A stretch of DNA of 64,000 nt from Desulfobulbus alkaliphilus (GCF_016918545.1 NZ_JAFFQC010000003.1:164921-228920); one strand, 5' to 3'; shown: positions 35,993-45,392, numbered from the stretch's first letter. The notes: generated by a model from the letters alone, not told the origin. Program-made: numbers and translations.

Positions 35993-36003
35993 TGCGCCCT
36001 TCT

Positions 36004-36032
36004 TTTGTAAACGAACCCGACTCCGGAGTCAA
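36004..36032 (-). promoter_or_regulatory. dcw cluster promoter candidate
   Basis: TTGACT (36027-36032) and TACAAA (36004-36009) on the minus strand are separated by 17 bases and sit just upstream of the MraZ repeats. The predicted start of transcription, near 35997, falls at the edge of the operator. This is a reasonable sigma-70 promoter for the whole dcw cluster. Confidence 0.6.
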
Positions 36033-36206
36033 GAAAAAAGACAGGGAGGAACGTGACTTGAGCTCTCTTTGAACCAAGGAAGATTACTTCGATATTTCAA
36101 GAAGATAAAAAATGAAGAAAATGAGATCAACCGACTGTATCGGCAGGAAGGGCACGATGAGCGGAGGGAAAAATCATATTGTCAAAGGATATGAAAAGGG
36201 CTGGAG

Positions 36207-36423
36207 CCTGATTCCGTGAGCGTTCGTCCGTGCGTCAGCTTCGTTGTTCGTGGCCGTTCGATTAAAGTCTACTTTACGGACGGTTACGGGCAATGAAGAT
36301 GGCGTGCGGACGGATGCCCCGAAGGGCGGCTGGTGAAAGGTATTGTCAAGTGTTACGCTGCATTTATAAAATGATTACAGAAAGACACAACCGAAACAAG
36401 AGTCCAGCCGTCACGGATTCAGG
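36207..36423 (+). mobile_element. MITE-like element A8, full form
   Basis: Starts CCTGATTCCGTGA and ends TCACGGATTCAGG with TGGAG directly outside both ends, an exact 5-bp target duplication. It lies between the dcw promoter region and the 3' end of ruvB. No gene is recognisable in the rest of the 36033-36522 gap. Confidence 0.93.
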
Positions 36424-36522
36424 TGGAGGTAAGCATCGAACAAAAGCAAGCAACAGGTCTGGTAAAGAACTTTGAGAAGCGGTGAAAGTGCAGTGCCCGA
36501 AGCAGATTTCCCGGGGGAAGGG

Positions 36523-37569
36523 TTACTCAAATAAACCGGGCTGTTGCGGACCAGGTCGCAGGGGTATGCGGAAGTGTTCATACGCAGCCTGCGTGGCAAT
36601 CCGTCCCCGTGGCGTGCGCATCAGAAATCCCGATTGGATGAGAAACGGCTCATAGACATCCTCCAAGGTGGTTTTTTCCTCGCACACCGCGGTGGACAGA
36701 GTATCGAGCCCAACGGGACCTCCTTGAAATTTCTCGATTAAAGTCAGCATGATACGCCTGTCCATCTCATCGAGTCCAATGTGATCGACATTGAGCATGG
36801 TCAGGGCGGCGTCGGCCACCGTGCGAGAGATGAAGGTATGACCGCCCACTTCGGAAAAATCGCGTACCCGTCGCAGCAGTCGATTGGCAATGCGGGGAGT
36901 CCCGCGAGAACGCCGTCCCAGCTCCAGGGCGCCTTCCGCGTCGATACCGATATTGAGCAACCTGGCTGATCGCTGAATAATGATGACCAGTTCTTCGGGG
37001 CTGTAATACTCAAGCCGCAAAACCACTCCAAAACGATCACGCAGGGGCGGGGTCAGCAAACCACTTCTGGTGGTGGCCCCCACCAGGGTAAAGGGAGGCA
37101 GATCCATCTTCACCGACCGGGCTCCAGGCCCCTGGCCAATGATGAGGTCGAGCTGAAAATCCTCCATGGCCGGGTAGAGGATTTCCTCGACCACATGGTT
37201 CAAGCGGTGAATTTCATCGATAAAGAGTACATCGCCCGCCCGCAGGCCCGTGAGCAGGGCGGCCAGGTCACCGGGACGCTCAATCACCGGCCCGGACGTC
37301 ACCTTGATACCGGCCCCCATTTCATTGGCAATGATATAGGCCAATGTTGTTTTGCCCAGGCCGGGGAAGCCGTGAAAGAGGACATGGTCAAGGGGTTCGC
37401 CCCGCTGAAGAGCGGCCTGGATAAAAATACGCAGCCCCTGCTTGACCTGTTCCTGACCGATGTATTCATCCAGTCTCCGGGGACGGATATCGACCCCTGG
37501 CTGCAGGTCGTCCAGCCGCTCACTGCCGGTTACCAGCCGCTTTCCAGTCAATTCTTCCTCGAATTTCAT
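36523..37569 (-). CDS. ruvB: Holliday junction branch migration ATPase RuvB
   Basis: 348 residues. Conserved [14 protein letters not shown], Walker [10 protein letters not shown] (Phe where Pro is usual), Walker [11 protein letters not shown], sensor [19 protein letters not shown] and the C-terminal winged helix with [10 protein letters not shown] are present. Hexamers drive branch migration of Holliday junctions together with RuvA. It is last in the yebC-ruvC-ruvA-ruvB group, 76 bases after ruvA. Confidence 0.97.
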   Translation of the reverse strand: MKFEEELTGKRLVTGSERLDDLQPGVDIRPRRLDEYIGQEQVKQGLRIFIQAALQRGEPLDHVLFHGFPGLGKTTLAYIIANEMGAGIKVTSGPVIERPGDLAALLTGLRAGDVLFIDEIHRLNHVVEEILYPAMEDFQLDLIIGQGPGARSVKMDLPPFTLVGATTRSGLLTPPLRDRFGVVLRLEYYSPEELVIIIQRSARLLNIGIDAEGALELGRRSRGTPRIANRLLRRVRDFSEVGGHTFISRTVADAALTMLNVDHIGLDEMDRRIMLTLIEKFQGGPVGLDTLSTAVCEEKTTLEDVYEPFLIQSGFLMRTPRGRIATQAAYEHFRIPLRPGPQQPGLFE

Positions 37570-37645
37570 TGCCGCGGATTACCTCCGCTTCCCTTTGTAT
37601 GCCATGGCCTCATAAACATCATATATCCTGAATACTTTTCTTTTT

Positions 37646-38272
37646 TCAGTGCCTGGCCAACCGCTGCAATGCCTGACGGATCAACTCCTCCACTCCGGGC
37701 ACATCAGGTTCATCCTGGCCCTGTCTCCGGACGGTATGGAGCGCTTCCCAGGCGGTGGCGGAGGCATACCCGAGATTAACCAGGGCCGATGCTGCGTCGG
37801 TCATGGCCTGGTATCCCTCATCCCCTGCCGATGGCAGGGGTCTGCCGACCTTTTCGATCTCGCCACCAAAAACTCCGACCTTTTCCCCCAACTCCATGCA
37901 GAGCCGCTGAGCTGTTTTTTTGCCAATCCCAGGCAGGGCGGTCAACCGGGCATGGTCCCTGGCTTGTAGGGCCTGGCACAGCTCCCGGACCCCTATCCCG
38001 GAAAGGATCATGATGGCAAGCCTGGGGCCAACCCCGGAAACCGTGATGAGCAGCAAAAAGAGTTCTTTTTCCTCTCTTGTACTGAAACCGAACAGGGTGA
38101 TGGCATCCTCGCGAACCACGGTCTGCACATACAAAAACGCCGTGCCGCCGGCGTCCGGAAGATTCTCGTAACTCCTGGCAGATACAAAAACTTCGTATCC
38201 AACCCCATGGACATCGAGGACAACCAGGGTTGATGTCTTGACTAAAATCTGACCTTTGAGGGTAGCAATCAT
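37646..38272 (-). CDS. ruvA: Holliday junction binding protein RuvA
   Basis: 208 residues. N-terminal OB fold (MIATLKGQILVK, VHGVGYEVFVS), tandem helix-hairpin-helix motifs (SGVGPRLAIMIL and LPGIGKKTAQRL) and a C-terminal domain that contacts RuvB. The ATG at 38272 gives the classic MI-x-L-x-G start; the upstream frame is not conserved. It lies 66 bases after ruvC. Confidence 0.97.
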   Translation of the reverse strand: MIATLKGQILVKTSTLVVLDVHGVGYEVFVSARSYENLPDAGGTAFLYVQTVVREDAITLFGFSTREEKELFLLLITVSGVGPRLAIMILSGIGVRELCQALQARDHARLTALPGIGKKTAQRLCMELGEKVGVFGGEIEKVGRPLPSAGDEGYQAMTDAASALVNLGYASATAWEALHTVRRQGQDEPDVPGVEELIRQALQRLARH

Positions 38273-38338
38273 CGCTGCAACAGGAATGGAAACAGGTTCA
38301 AGGCGGCCCGACGCGGGCGTGACCACGAGATACCAACA

Positions 38339-38827
38339 TCACAACCGATGCCGATGATGCATGGCGATATGATGCGCGTGGCAGATGGCCACGGCCAGTG
38401 CGTCGGCAGCATCGCTGGAAGGAACCGCATCCAGCTCCAGCAGAGCGCGGACCATGTGCTGCACCTGACTCTTCTCCGCCTGTCCGTATCCGGCCACCGC
38501 CTGCTTGACCTTTCGAGGCGTGTAATCAAAAACTTCCAGGCCGTTATGCAAGGCTGCGACAACGGCTGCACCGCGAGCGTGGCCAAGTTTAAGGGCTGCC
38601 CGGGGGTTTCGGTCAAGAAAGACCTCTTCCACCGCGGCGGCGTGCGGCCCATGCGTGCTGATGACTTCTCCCAGATCGCGGAAGATTGTCAACAGTCGCC
38701 CAGAGAAATCCGGGGAGGTGGCCATGCGAATAGTGCCGCAGGCAACAAAACCATGATCCTGGCCGTTGGTGACAATAACACCGTATCCGGTCACCCGCGA
38801 TCCTGGATCTATGCCAAGTATACGCAT
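38339..38827 (-). CDS. ruvC: Holliday junction resolvase RuvC
   Basis: 162 residues. MRILGIDPGSRVTGYGV carries the first catalytic Asp; VEEVFLDRNPRAALKLGHARG gives the Glu, and the last acidic pair is in SSDAADALAVAICH. It cuts Holliday junctions at symmetrical sites. The ATG at 38827 gives the family start; seven upstream codons are not conserved. The preceding intergenic stretch holds a hairpin-only repeat copy. Confidence 0.97.
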   Translation of the reverse strand: MRILGIDPGSRVTGYGVIVTNGQDHGFVACGTIRMATSPDFSGRLLTIFRDLGEVISTHGPHAAAVEEVFLDRNPRAALKLGHARGAAVVAALHNGLEVFDYTPRKVKQAVAGYGQAEKSQVQHMVRALLELDAVPSSDAADALAVAICHAHHIAMHHRHRL

Positions 38828-38884
38828 TCGGCCCCCCCGTTGCCCCATGCCCTTGTTTGGGTTGTATTGAGCTGTAATCAGACT

Positions 38885-39009
38885 CCTGGATCCATGAGCG
38901 TTCGTCCCTGCGTCAGTTGTATTGTCCGTGACCGTTCGATTAAAACAGACTTTATCGGATGGGTACGGGCAATGAAGATGGCGTGCGGACGGACGCCCAC
39001 AAATCCAGG
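38885..39009 (+). mobile_element. MITE-like element A9, hairpin-only form
   Basis: Keeps the left end (CCTGGATCCATGA) and both hairpin arms but ends in AAATCCAGG directly after GGACGCCC; the promoter-like tail is missing. It is the reciprocal of the tail-only copies. There is no target duplication, consistent with loss of the right part by deletion. It abuts the 3' end of yebC. Confidence 0.8.
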
Positions 39010-39015
39010 CCAGGT

Positions 39016-39765
39016 TCAGGAGAGGGTCTCCATAAGGTTATCGTCGATGTCGAAATTGGCGTGCACTTTCTGGACATCGTCATGGTCCTCGAGGTTTTCC
39101 AGCAAACGCAGCAGGGAACGAGCCGCTTTTTCTTCGGTTACCTCAACAGAATTTTTCGGGATCATCGAAAGGCCGGCATCATAAAACGGAACCTGGCTTT
39201 GCTCCAGTCCCTCGACAACCTCATTGAAACTCTCCGGGGCCGTAATGATCCGGAAGGTATCATCTTCCTCAACCACATCCTCCGCTCCCGCTTCCAGGGC
39301 CAGATCCATCAGCTCCTCTTCATTGGCCTTATTTTTGTCCACCGACAAAGTTCCCTTGTGGTCGAACATCCAGGCCACACAACCCGATTCCCCCAGGTTA
39401 CCGCCGCTCTTGGTAAAAAAATGTCGAATATCGGCGACCGTTCTGTTTTTGTTATCGGTCATGGTCTCAACCAGAACCGCAACCCCCCCGGGTCCGTACC
39501 CTTCATAGAGGATCTCCTCGTACGCCGCACCGTCAAGATCACCGGTCCCCTTTTTGATGGCCCGATCGATATTTTCCTTGGGCATGTTTTCACCCTTGGC
39601 CGCGGTGATAGCACTGCGCAGGCGGGGATTGCCTTCCGGGTCGCCACCGCCCATCCTGGCTGCTATAGTGATCTCCTTGATCAATTTCGTGAAAATCTTG
39701 CCGCGCTTGGCGTCATTGGCCCCTTTTTTTCGTTTGATTGTACTCCATTTTGAATGTCCCGACAC
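39016..39765 (-). CDS. yebC: YebC/PmpR family protein
   Basis: 249 residues. [25 protein letters not shown] at the start and [28 protein letters not shown] are the family signatures; MSGHSKW is the universal N-terminus. Members act as transcription regulators or, as shown for related proteins, help ribosomes through proline stretches. It is upstream of ruvCAB in the same direction, the usual association. Element A9 lies just after its stop and A10 upstream. Confidence 0.96.
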   Translation of the reverse strand: MSGHSKWSTIKRKKGANDAKRGKIFTKLIKEITIAARMGGGDPEGNPRLRSAITAAKGENMPKENIDRAIKKGTGDLDGAAYEEILYEGYGPGGVAVLVETMTDNKNRTVADIRHFFTKSGGNLGESGCVAWMFDHKGTLSVDKNKANEEELMDLALEAGAEDVVEEDDTFRIITAPESFNEVVEGLEQSQVPFYDAGLSMIPKNSVEVTEEKAARSLLRLLENLEDHDDVQKVHANFDIDDNLMETLS

Positions 39766-39850
39766 AGCCCGACTCCTTTTTTAGAAAATATCGCCCAATT
39801 CGTTAGTGCCCACCCAGAAACGCATTATTTCCCTGACTCTTTGTCACCAT

Positions 39851-40068
39851 CCTGAATCCGTGAGCATTCGTCCGTGCGTCAGCTTCGTTGTTCGTGACCG
39901 TTCGATTAATGGACACTTTATCGGACGGTTACGGGCAATGAAGATGGCGTGCGGACGGATGTCCCGAAAGGTGGCTGGTGAAAGGCATTTTCAACGGTGT
40001 AGCTTAAATTATAATATGATTACAGTGAAATATATCAAAATCAAGCGTCCAGCCGTCACGGATTCAGG
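39851..40068 (+). mobile_element. MITE-like element A10, full form
   Basis: Perfect 13-bp terminal inverted repeats: CCTGAATCCGTGA at the left and TCACGGATTCAGG at the right. Both hairpin arms and the tail are intact. The flanks ACCAT/ACCCT differ at one base. This is one of the best-preserved copies. Confidence 0.95.
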
Positions 40069-40133
40069 ACCCTGTCAAATGTACTTTTCGGAACATTATC
40101 GTTTCCCTGCTCCTGATGAACGGACAGGACCAT

Positions 40134-40736
40134 TCACCTCTGCGGATGAAAACCCCGGCCCAACAGAAAGACCTCCCGGCTTTCCTGCCGCGAGCTTCTG
40201 GGTTTCACCACCTTGACGGAAGTAAACAAGGCTCTGCATTTTTTCAAAAATTGAGGAAAATCCTCACCTTGGAAAACCTTACAATACACTGTGCCGTTTT
40301 TGTGCAGAAACAATCGTGCCATTTGCAGAACACGTTCCGCCAGACGCAGTGAATGTTGGTGGTCGGCATATTGACTACCCGTGGTGCGAGGGGCCATATC
40401 ACTGAGGACCACATGAAACCCGGGCCAGTTTTGTTTCAGATACACGACAAGATCTTCAGAGTAGACATCATAACAGAGCCAATGTATTTCAGCATGGGGT
40501 TTTTGCACCGCCAGATCGGTGTGTTGCAGGTCAACACCGACCACTACCCCTTTCTCACCGATCACCTCGGCGGCGTACAAACTCCAGCTGCCGGGATGAC
40601 ACCCAAGATCAAGCACCCTCTGACCGAATTTCAAAAAGCGGTGCTTCAGCTGGGCCTCCTCCAGTTTAAAAACAGATCGGGCCGGATACTTCTCTTTCTT
40701 CGCCTTATGGAAATAATAGTCCTGCTCTTTACGCAT
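40134..40736 (-). CDS. rlmE: 23S rRNA 2'-O-uridine methyltransferase RlmE
   Basis: 200 residues. DYYFHKAKKEKYPARSVFKLEE at the start, SAM-binding VLDLGCHPGSWS, VVLSDMAPRTTGS, VYCKVFQGED and SREVFLLGRGF supply the Lys-Asp-Lys-Glu catalytic tetrad. It methylates U2552 of 23S rRNA in characterised members. It stands between two full repeat copies that face the same way. Confidence 0.95.
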   Translation of the reverse strand: MRKEQDYYFHKAKKEKYPARSVFKLEEAQLKHRFLKFGQRVLDLGCHPGSWSLYAAEVIGEKGVVVGVDLQHTDLAVQKPHAEIHWLCYDVYSEDLVVYLKQNWPGFHVVLSDMAPRTTGSQYADHQHSLRLAERVLQMARLFLHKNGTVYCKVFQGEDFPQFLKKCRALFTSVKVVKPRSSRQESREVFLLGRGFHPQR

Positions 40737-40750
40737 CCCCTTCTCTCCCT

Positions 40751-40967
40751 CCTGAATCCGTGAGCGTTCGTCCGTGCGTCAGCTTCGTTGCCCGTGGCCG
40801 TTCGATTAATGGACACTTTATCGGACGGTTACGGGCAATGAAGTTGGCGTGCGGACGGATGCCCCGAAGGGCGGCTGGTGAATTTTTTTGCCAAGGATTT
40901 TGTTACAATTAAAAAATGATTACAACAAGATATATCGAATACAAGCGTCCAGTCGTCACGGATTCAG
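40751..40967 (+). mobile_element. MITE-like element A11, full form
   Basis: Left end CCTGAATCCGTGA, right end TCACGGATTCAGA (last base changed), with TCCCT directly outside both ends, an exact 5-bp duplication. The right end overlaps the 3' end of the nucleotidyltransferase gene and supplies its TGA stop. Confidence 0.95.
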
Positions 40968-42505
40968 ATCCCTTTCCCCACCGGCTGGCCGGCTCCTGCC
41001 GCATACTTTGCCGCCAAGCGCAATGCGTCGTTATAATCGCGAACAGTCCCTTCCATTCTTCCCTCCTCAACCGCAATGAGAATCTTTTTGAACAGAGGTC
41101 CGGGGCAAAGGTGCAGGACGTTGATCAGATCTTTACCGGTGAGCAGAGGCGGATTGGAACGAACCGGCTCCACATGGGTCAAGCGGACCTGTTCCAGGTG
41201 CCGATACAATTCGATCAGTTCCGTCTCCATTCCCTTGACCCGCTCTACCCCCTGGCCGGCAAGGGCATCCGCCATGGCGAGCAGAAAAAGGCCGGGCAGT
41301 TCGACTCCGCATTTCTTAATCATCCTGATCGCAGCACGTAAGGTCAGCGGATGGGTTCGAGCCACGTTGGCCAGATGGAAGGGCCGCATATGCCAGGAAA
41401 TCAGGCTGGCCACATGCTCTGTGTCATCCCTGCTCCAGCGCAGGCGGTGGGCAATGGACCGGAAGAGTTGAGCACCGACGCGGTCATGGTTATGAAAGGT
41501 AATGCGGCTGCCGCGAAGCGTATCAACGGCACGGGTCTCCGGTTTGCCGAGATCGTGGAGCAGGGCAGCCCATTTCAGACGCAGTCGGTTCCTGTCGATG
41601 TCCAGATAGGCGAAGATTGCTGGCGAACAACCGGGGAAAAAAGAGACAGGATCGACAAGAATCCGCTCCACCTGCCGGAGAGCCTCCAGGCTGTGGGCAA
41701 AAACATCGAGATGATGACTCTTGGGTTGCTCCATGCCGGTTCCAGCGGTCAACTCTGGAAAGATTTCCTCCAGCACTCCGGTTGAAGCCATACCCGTCCA
41801 AAAGGAATGGCTGCCAGGGGACACCATGAGCAGGTGCAACTCGTGGGTCACCCGCTCCGGCGCCACGGTCCGCAGCAGTCGACGTTGCCGATGAACCAGG
41901 GTCAGGGTGTGGTCATCAATGGTAAACCCAAGCGTGGCGGCAAAACGAAAGACCCGCAATAGACGGAGCGGATCGACGGTAAACGTGTCCGCAGCCACGG
42001 CACGTATTCGCTGGTCGGCCAGATCCGTCAAACCACCGGTGGGATCCAGGACAGGGACCGCCTGCTTATTTCCAGCCTGTTCAGCCAGAGAACCAAGCAG
42101 GGGATCGATGCGCACGGCCAGGGCATTGACAGTCAGATCACGCCGGGTCAGTTCTTCTTCAATGGTGCGCGTTCCTTGCCGGAAAGAAGAGATATCAATG
42201 ATCCATTCCCCGCGGACCACCCGGGCCGCTTCCTCCTCCCGGCCAAGGATGATGCAGGTTCCGCCAATGGACGCGGCAAGCTCTTTTGCCCACCACCTCG
42301 CTGCAACGGGCACGGTGATGTCGATGTCCACCGGCCTGCCCCCGAGGAGCAGATCACGGACCGCCCCACCAGTGAGATAGACAGCCTGGCCCTGCCTCCG
42401 GGCACAATCGGCCAGCGCAGACCACAGCCAGGGCGGCAGGCTCTGTTCCAGCCGGCACCAGTCAAGGGAGATGGGCACACCATGTCGCACCTTTAGATCT
42501 GCCAT
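40964..42505 (-). CDS. CCA-adding/poly(A) polymerase-type nucleotidyltransferase with HD domain
   Basis: 513 residues. N-terminal class II nucleotidyltransferase head: VYLTGGAVRDLLLGG and RPVDIDITV (metal-binding Asp pair), TRRDLTVNALAVRI and DPLRLLRVFRFAATLGF. A C-terminal HD domain follows (ALLHDLGKPETR, HDRVGAQLF). The combination fits bacterial tRNA CCA enzymes; which bases it adds cannot be told. The stop TGA (40964-40966) lies inside the end of repeat copy A11, so the original C-terminus may have been replaced. Repeat A12 upstream carries a promoter-like sequence pointing at it. Confidence 0.88.
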   Translation of the reverse strand: MADLKVRHGVPISLDWCRLEQSLPPWLWSALADCARRQGQAVYLTGGAVRDLLLGGRPVDIDITVPVAARWWAKELAASIGGTCIILGREEEAARVVRGEWIIDISSFRQGTRTIEEELTRRDLTVNALAVRIDPLLGSLAEQAGNKQAVPVLDPTGGLTDLADQRIRAVAADTFTVDPLRLLRVFRFAATLGFTIDDHTLTLVHRQRRLLRTVAPERVTHELHLLMVSPGSHSFWTGMASTGVLEEIFPELTAGTGMEQPKSHHLDVFAHSLEALRQVERILVDPVSFFPGCSPAIFAYLDIDRNRLRLKWAALLHDLGKPETRAVDTLRGSRITFHNHDRVGAQLFRSIAHRLRWSRDDTEHVASLISWHMRPFHLANVARTHPLTLRAAIRMIKKCGVELPGLFLLAMADALAGQGVERVKGMETELIELYRHLEQVRLTHVEPVRSNPPLLTGKDLINVLHLCPGPLFKKILIAVEEGRMEGTVRDYNDALRLAAKYAAGAGQPVGKGI

Positions 42506-42516
42506 GGGGTCATTTC

Positions 42517-42639
42517 CCTGAATCCGTGACGGCTGGACTCTTGTTTTGGGTATATCCTGCTGTAATCATTTTATAATTGCAGAGGAATATTTGACAATAT
42601 CTTCCATTAGCCGCCCTTTGGGGCGTTCACGGATTCAGG
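42517..42639 (-). mobile_element. MITE-like element A12, tail-only form
   Basis: Perfect terminal repeats (CCTGAATCCGTGA and TTCACGGATTCAGG) but no hairpin arms; ATTTC lies directly outside both ends, an exact 5-bp duplication. It fills the whole space between the PP-loop gene and the CCA-type gene. Confidence 0.95.
42570..42597 (-). promoter_or_regulatory. Element-borne promoter candidate for the CCA-type gene
   Basis: TTGTCA (42592-42597) and TATAAA (42570-42575) with 16 bases between, inside element A12, about 65 bases before the gene start and in the same direction. Confidence 0.5.
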
Positions 42640-43667
42640 ATTTCGTCATCAGTAAGCGGGGCAAAACGACGGGTGAGGGTTTTGCTGCCCTTATCGATGG
42701 TCACTTCGGCTTCGGGTAGTTTTCCCTCGATCTTTTTCCCGTACCGGATGATGATTCCGGCCAAGAGGGGCAGAATTTCCTCTTCCCGAGCTGCATCGGC
42801 CAGCAGCTTTTCACCCTGCCGCACCAGTCCCAGTGGCCCTGGTCGTCGCGTCATGCGCAGCAGCCAGTCCTCCGGCTGCCGCATCGCTTCCAGCTGGTTG
42901 TTTTCCCGTTCGTCACGACCGATAACAAACCAGATGTCCTCTTGGAGGCGAAACTGGCGCCCCGTGACCAGCAATCGGATATCCTCCACTGCCTGCGCTT
43001 CGTTGCTCTCACTGTCCCTGTCCTTTATATACTTCCTGATCCGGGGCGCCAGGTTAGGATCGGTGAGCATGCAGCCGCCCGCCGGGGCAGGATACCCGGT
43101 GATCCCTAATTTCGCGGCCAACTCGTGTTGCTCCCGCCGGCCTCTTCCGGAAAAGGTATACAGCCGATCTCGGTCAACCAGGCCATTCTGCTCCGCCAGA
43201 GTAGGCGGTAGCAGACCGGCACTCAGGGGCCGGAGCAGCAGACCTGTGCAACCGGAATCACGTTCGATCACCTGCAGAGTATCCCGCCGCTGTGACATCG
43301 GCCGCTGCCCCAGGACTTCTCCTGTTATCAGGAAGGATGCCCCGTACGACTCAAGGAGTTCACGGGCCCGAACCAGCATAAGTATCTTGCAGTCAATGCA
43401 GGGGTTGAAGTGCTTGCCAAAACCATGCGCAGGTTGGGCGAGCATGCGCAAATAGGGTTCGCTCAGGTCGATAACCTCAACCTCGATGCTATATTGTTGC
43501 TGCATGGCCCGCGTATACTCCTGCCGACGGTCAAGCAGCTCATAATCGAAAAAGGGGGTGACGAATTTGAGACCAATGACCCGAATTCCCTGGTCGGCAA
43601 TCACCCGGCAGGCCAGGATGGAATCCAGCCCGCCGGAGAACAGGGCCAGTGCCGTACATGGCTTCAC
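42627..43667 (-). CDS. PP-loop ATPase, MnmA/ThiI-like tRNA thiolation family
   Basis: 346 residues. The PP-loop SGGLDSILACRV at residue 11 binds and activates via ATP; conserved Cys occur in NPCIDCKILML and PAGGCMLTDP, a pattern like MnmA-type 2-thiouridylases. The C-terminal third (about 215-340) resembles a DUF814/NFACT-R-like module; this is from memory. It is annotated in relatives as a tRNA thiouridylase-like protein. GTG start overlaps the recN stop by four bases (GTGA). The last residues, LNP and the TGA stop, are encoded by the end of repeat A12. Confidence 0.8.
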   Translation of the reverse strand: MKPCTALALFSGGLDSILACRVIADQGIRVIGLKFVTPFFDYELLDRRQEYTRAMQQQYSIEVEVIDLSEPYLRMLAQPAHGFGKHFNPCIDCKILMLVRARELLESYGASFLITGEVLGQRPMSQRRDTLQVIERDSGCTGLLLRPLSAGLLPPTLAEQNGLVDRDRLYTFSGRGRREQHELAAKLGITGYPAPAGGCMLTDPNLAPRIRKYIKDRDSESNEAQAVEDIRLLVTGRQFRLQEDIWFVIGRDERENNQLEAMRQPEDWLLRMTRRPGPLGLVRQGEKLLADAAREEEILPLLAGIIIRYGKKIEGKLPEAEVTIDKGSKTLTRRFAPLTDDEILNP

Positions 43668-45358
43668 GACCGGCCTCCTCTGGCCTTACGTGTCATCAAC
43701 TCTTGAGCATACTTCAGCGTTTGTGCTGTTGGCGTCGCTCCACCCAGCATCCGGGCCAACTCTTCCACTCGCTGCCGTGACTCCAGGGCATGGATCATCG
43801 TCTGGGTGAGACCATGTTCGACCCTTTTTTCGACCTTGAAATGCAGATCGGCGCAGGCGGCTATCTGAGGTAAATGGGTAATGCACAGCACCTGATGATG
43901 GCCGGCCAGTTCACTGATTTTTTCCGCCACAGCCTCCGCGGCCTGGCCACCGATTCCGGCATCGACCTCGTCAAAAATCACCGTGTCCACCTGATCCTTC
44001 CGTGCCAGCAGACATTTCATCGCCAGCATCAACCGCGACAGCTCGCCACCGGAAACAATCCTGGCCAGTGGTTGTGGCGGGATACCAGGGTTGGCGGAAA
44101 AGAAAAACTCGACAATGTCCCGCCCGGTACTCTGCATCCCTTCCATACCCAGTTCCTCTGGCTCCGAGACCCGAACCTGAAAAACCGCCTGGGAAAAACT
44201 GAGCGACACCAGCTCTCTTTCCATGGCCGCCGCCATTCTGGTTGCGGTCTCCCGACGCGCCTGGGTCAGTTCCGCCGCTCTGAGCACGGCCTCGGTGGAA
44301 ATCTCCTCTGCCTTGCGTTCCACCCGACCAATTTCTTCCTCAAGACTATCCAGGCGGGCGAGATCCGTTTCCGCTGCTCTGGCGAAAGCAAGCACATCTT
44401 CCAGAGTAGCGCCGTATTTTCTTCGCAGCTGTTTCAGTTCAGCCAGGCGACCTGAAATGATCTCAAGACGGGCAGGATCCACTGGGACGGCGTCGAGGTA
44501 TCTGCGGAGCAGCGAATCCAGATCCTCCAATTCAAACCCGACGGAACCAATTCTCTCCGCCAGTGGCAACAGTTCCGCATCATGAACTGCAGCCTGCTCC
44601 ATATTTTTCCTGATTTCCACCAGAGATCCTGTCACTGCCTCGGCAAGCATCCGCCTGGAAGCACCCACCAGCCGAATGAGGGTATCCGAAGCTTTCAATC
44701 GATCACGCTCCTGAGACAACTGCTCCTCTTCCCCCACGGTGATATTGGCCCTGTTGATTTCATCAAGCTGAAAGCGAAGATAGTCCCGCTGCTGTTCCTT
44801 GTCCTGTTCCTTCTCACGCAAATCCCGCAATTGCGAGGAGGTCTGCTGCCAGCGGCGGAACAAGCGGGTAAACCGCTGCCGAAGCTCATGCAGCTCGCCA
44901 TAATCATCAAGATAGTCGAGGTGATGCCGGGGGCTCAGTAACTGCTGATGATCGTGCTGGCTGGCAACATTGATCAGCCCGGCCGTCACTGCACCGGCCA
45001 GACGGGTGGTCACCGACTGATCGTTGATAAACAACCGCGATCGCCCTTCCCGGCTGAGGATGCGACGGACAAGGCAATGCGAGCCGTTGATCAGGGCGTG
45101 ATCATTGAGCAGGGCCTGCATCTCCGCGTGATCCGGACGAACCGAAAAAAGTGCCTCAATACCGGCCTGCCCGCAATCTCCGCGGATCCATGCGGCTGTT
45201 CCCCTGCCGCCGGTGAGCAGGTTGATTGATTGGAGGATGATGGATTTTCCCGCGCCGGTCTCTCCGGTGAAGACGATCAACCCGGTTTTCATGTCGGCTA
45301 GATCGAGATGCAGGCTGTCGATCAGCGCGAGGTTGTGTACACGAAGTTCCTGCAGCAT
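43664..45358 (-). CDS. recN: DNA repair protein RecN
   Basis: 564 residues, SMC-like. Walker A FTGETGAGKSIIL near residue 36, a long coiled coil (about 160-370), signature LARIVSGGELSRLMLAMK and Walker B TVIFDEVDAGIGG with the D-loop HHQVLCITHLPQIA. It acts early in double-strand break repair. Repeat A13 lies 35 bases upstream with a promoter-like sequence facing it; no LexA site of the usual type is seen. It is coupled to the PP-loop gene. Confidence 0.97.
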   Translation of the reverse strand: MLQELRVHNLALIDSLHLDLADMKTGLIVFTGETGAGKSIILQSINLLTGGRGTAAWIRGDCGQAGIEALFSVRPDHAEMQALLNDHALINGSHCLVRRILSREGRSRLFINDQSVTTRLAGAVTAGLINVASQHDHQQLLSPRHHLDYLDDYGELHELRQRFTRLFRRWQQTSSQLRDLREKEQDKEQQRDYLRFQLDEINRANITVGEEEQLSQERDRLKASDTLIRLVGASRRMLAEAVTGSLVEIRKNMEQAAVHDAELLPLAERIGSVGFELEDLDSLLRRYLDAVPVDPARLEIISGRLAELKQLRRKYGATLEDVLAFARAAETDLARLDSLEEEIGRVERKAEEISTEAVLRAAELTQARRETATRMAAAMERELVSLSFSQAVFQVRVSEPEELGMEGMQSTGRDIVEFFFSANPGIPPQPLARIVSGGELSRLMLAMKCLLARKDQVDTVIFDEVDAGIGGQAAEAVAEKISELAGHHQVLCITHLPQIAACADLHFKVEKRVEHGLTQTMIHALESRQRVEELARMLGGATPTAQTLKYAQELMTRKARGGRS

Positions 45359-45392
45359 AGCTCTCCTGGCTGGAAAGGATGGGGGAAAAGAT

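Noticed and set aside
36112..36219. 35-codon frame between mraZ and ruvB ending in the element A8 TGA
   Set aside because: No recognisable motif, weak ribosome site and the last codons come from the repeat; too little to call a gene.
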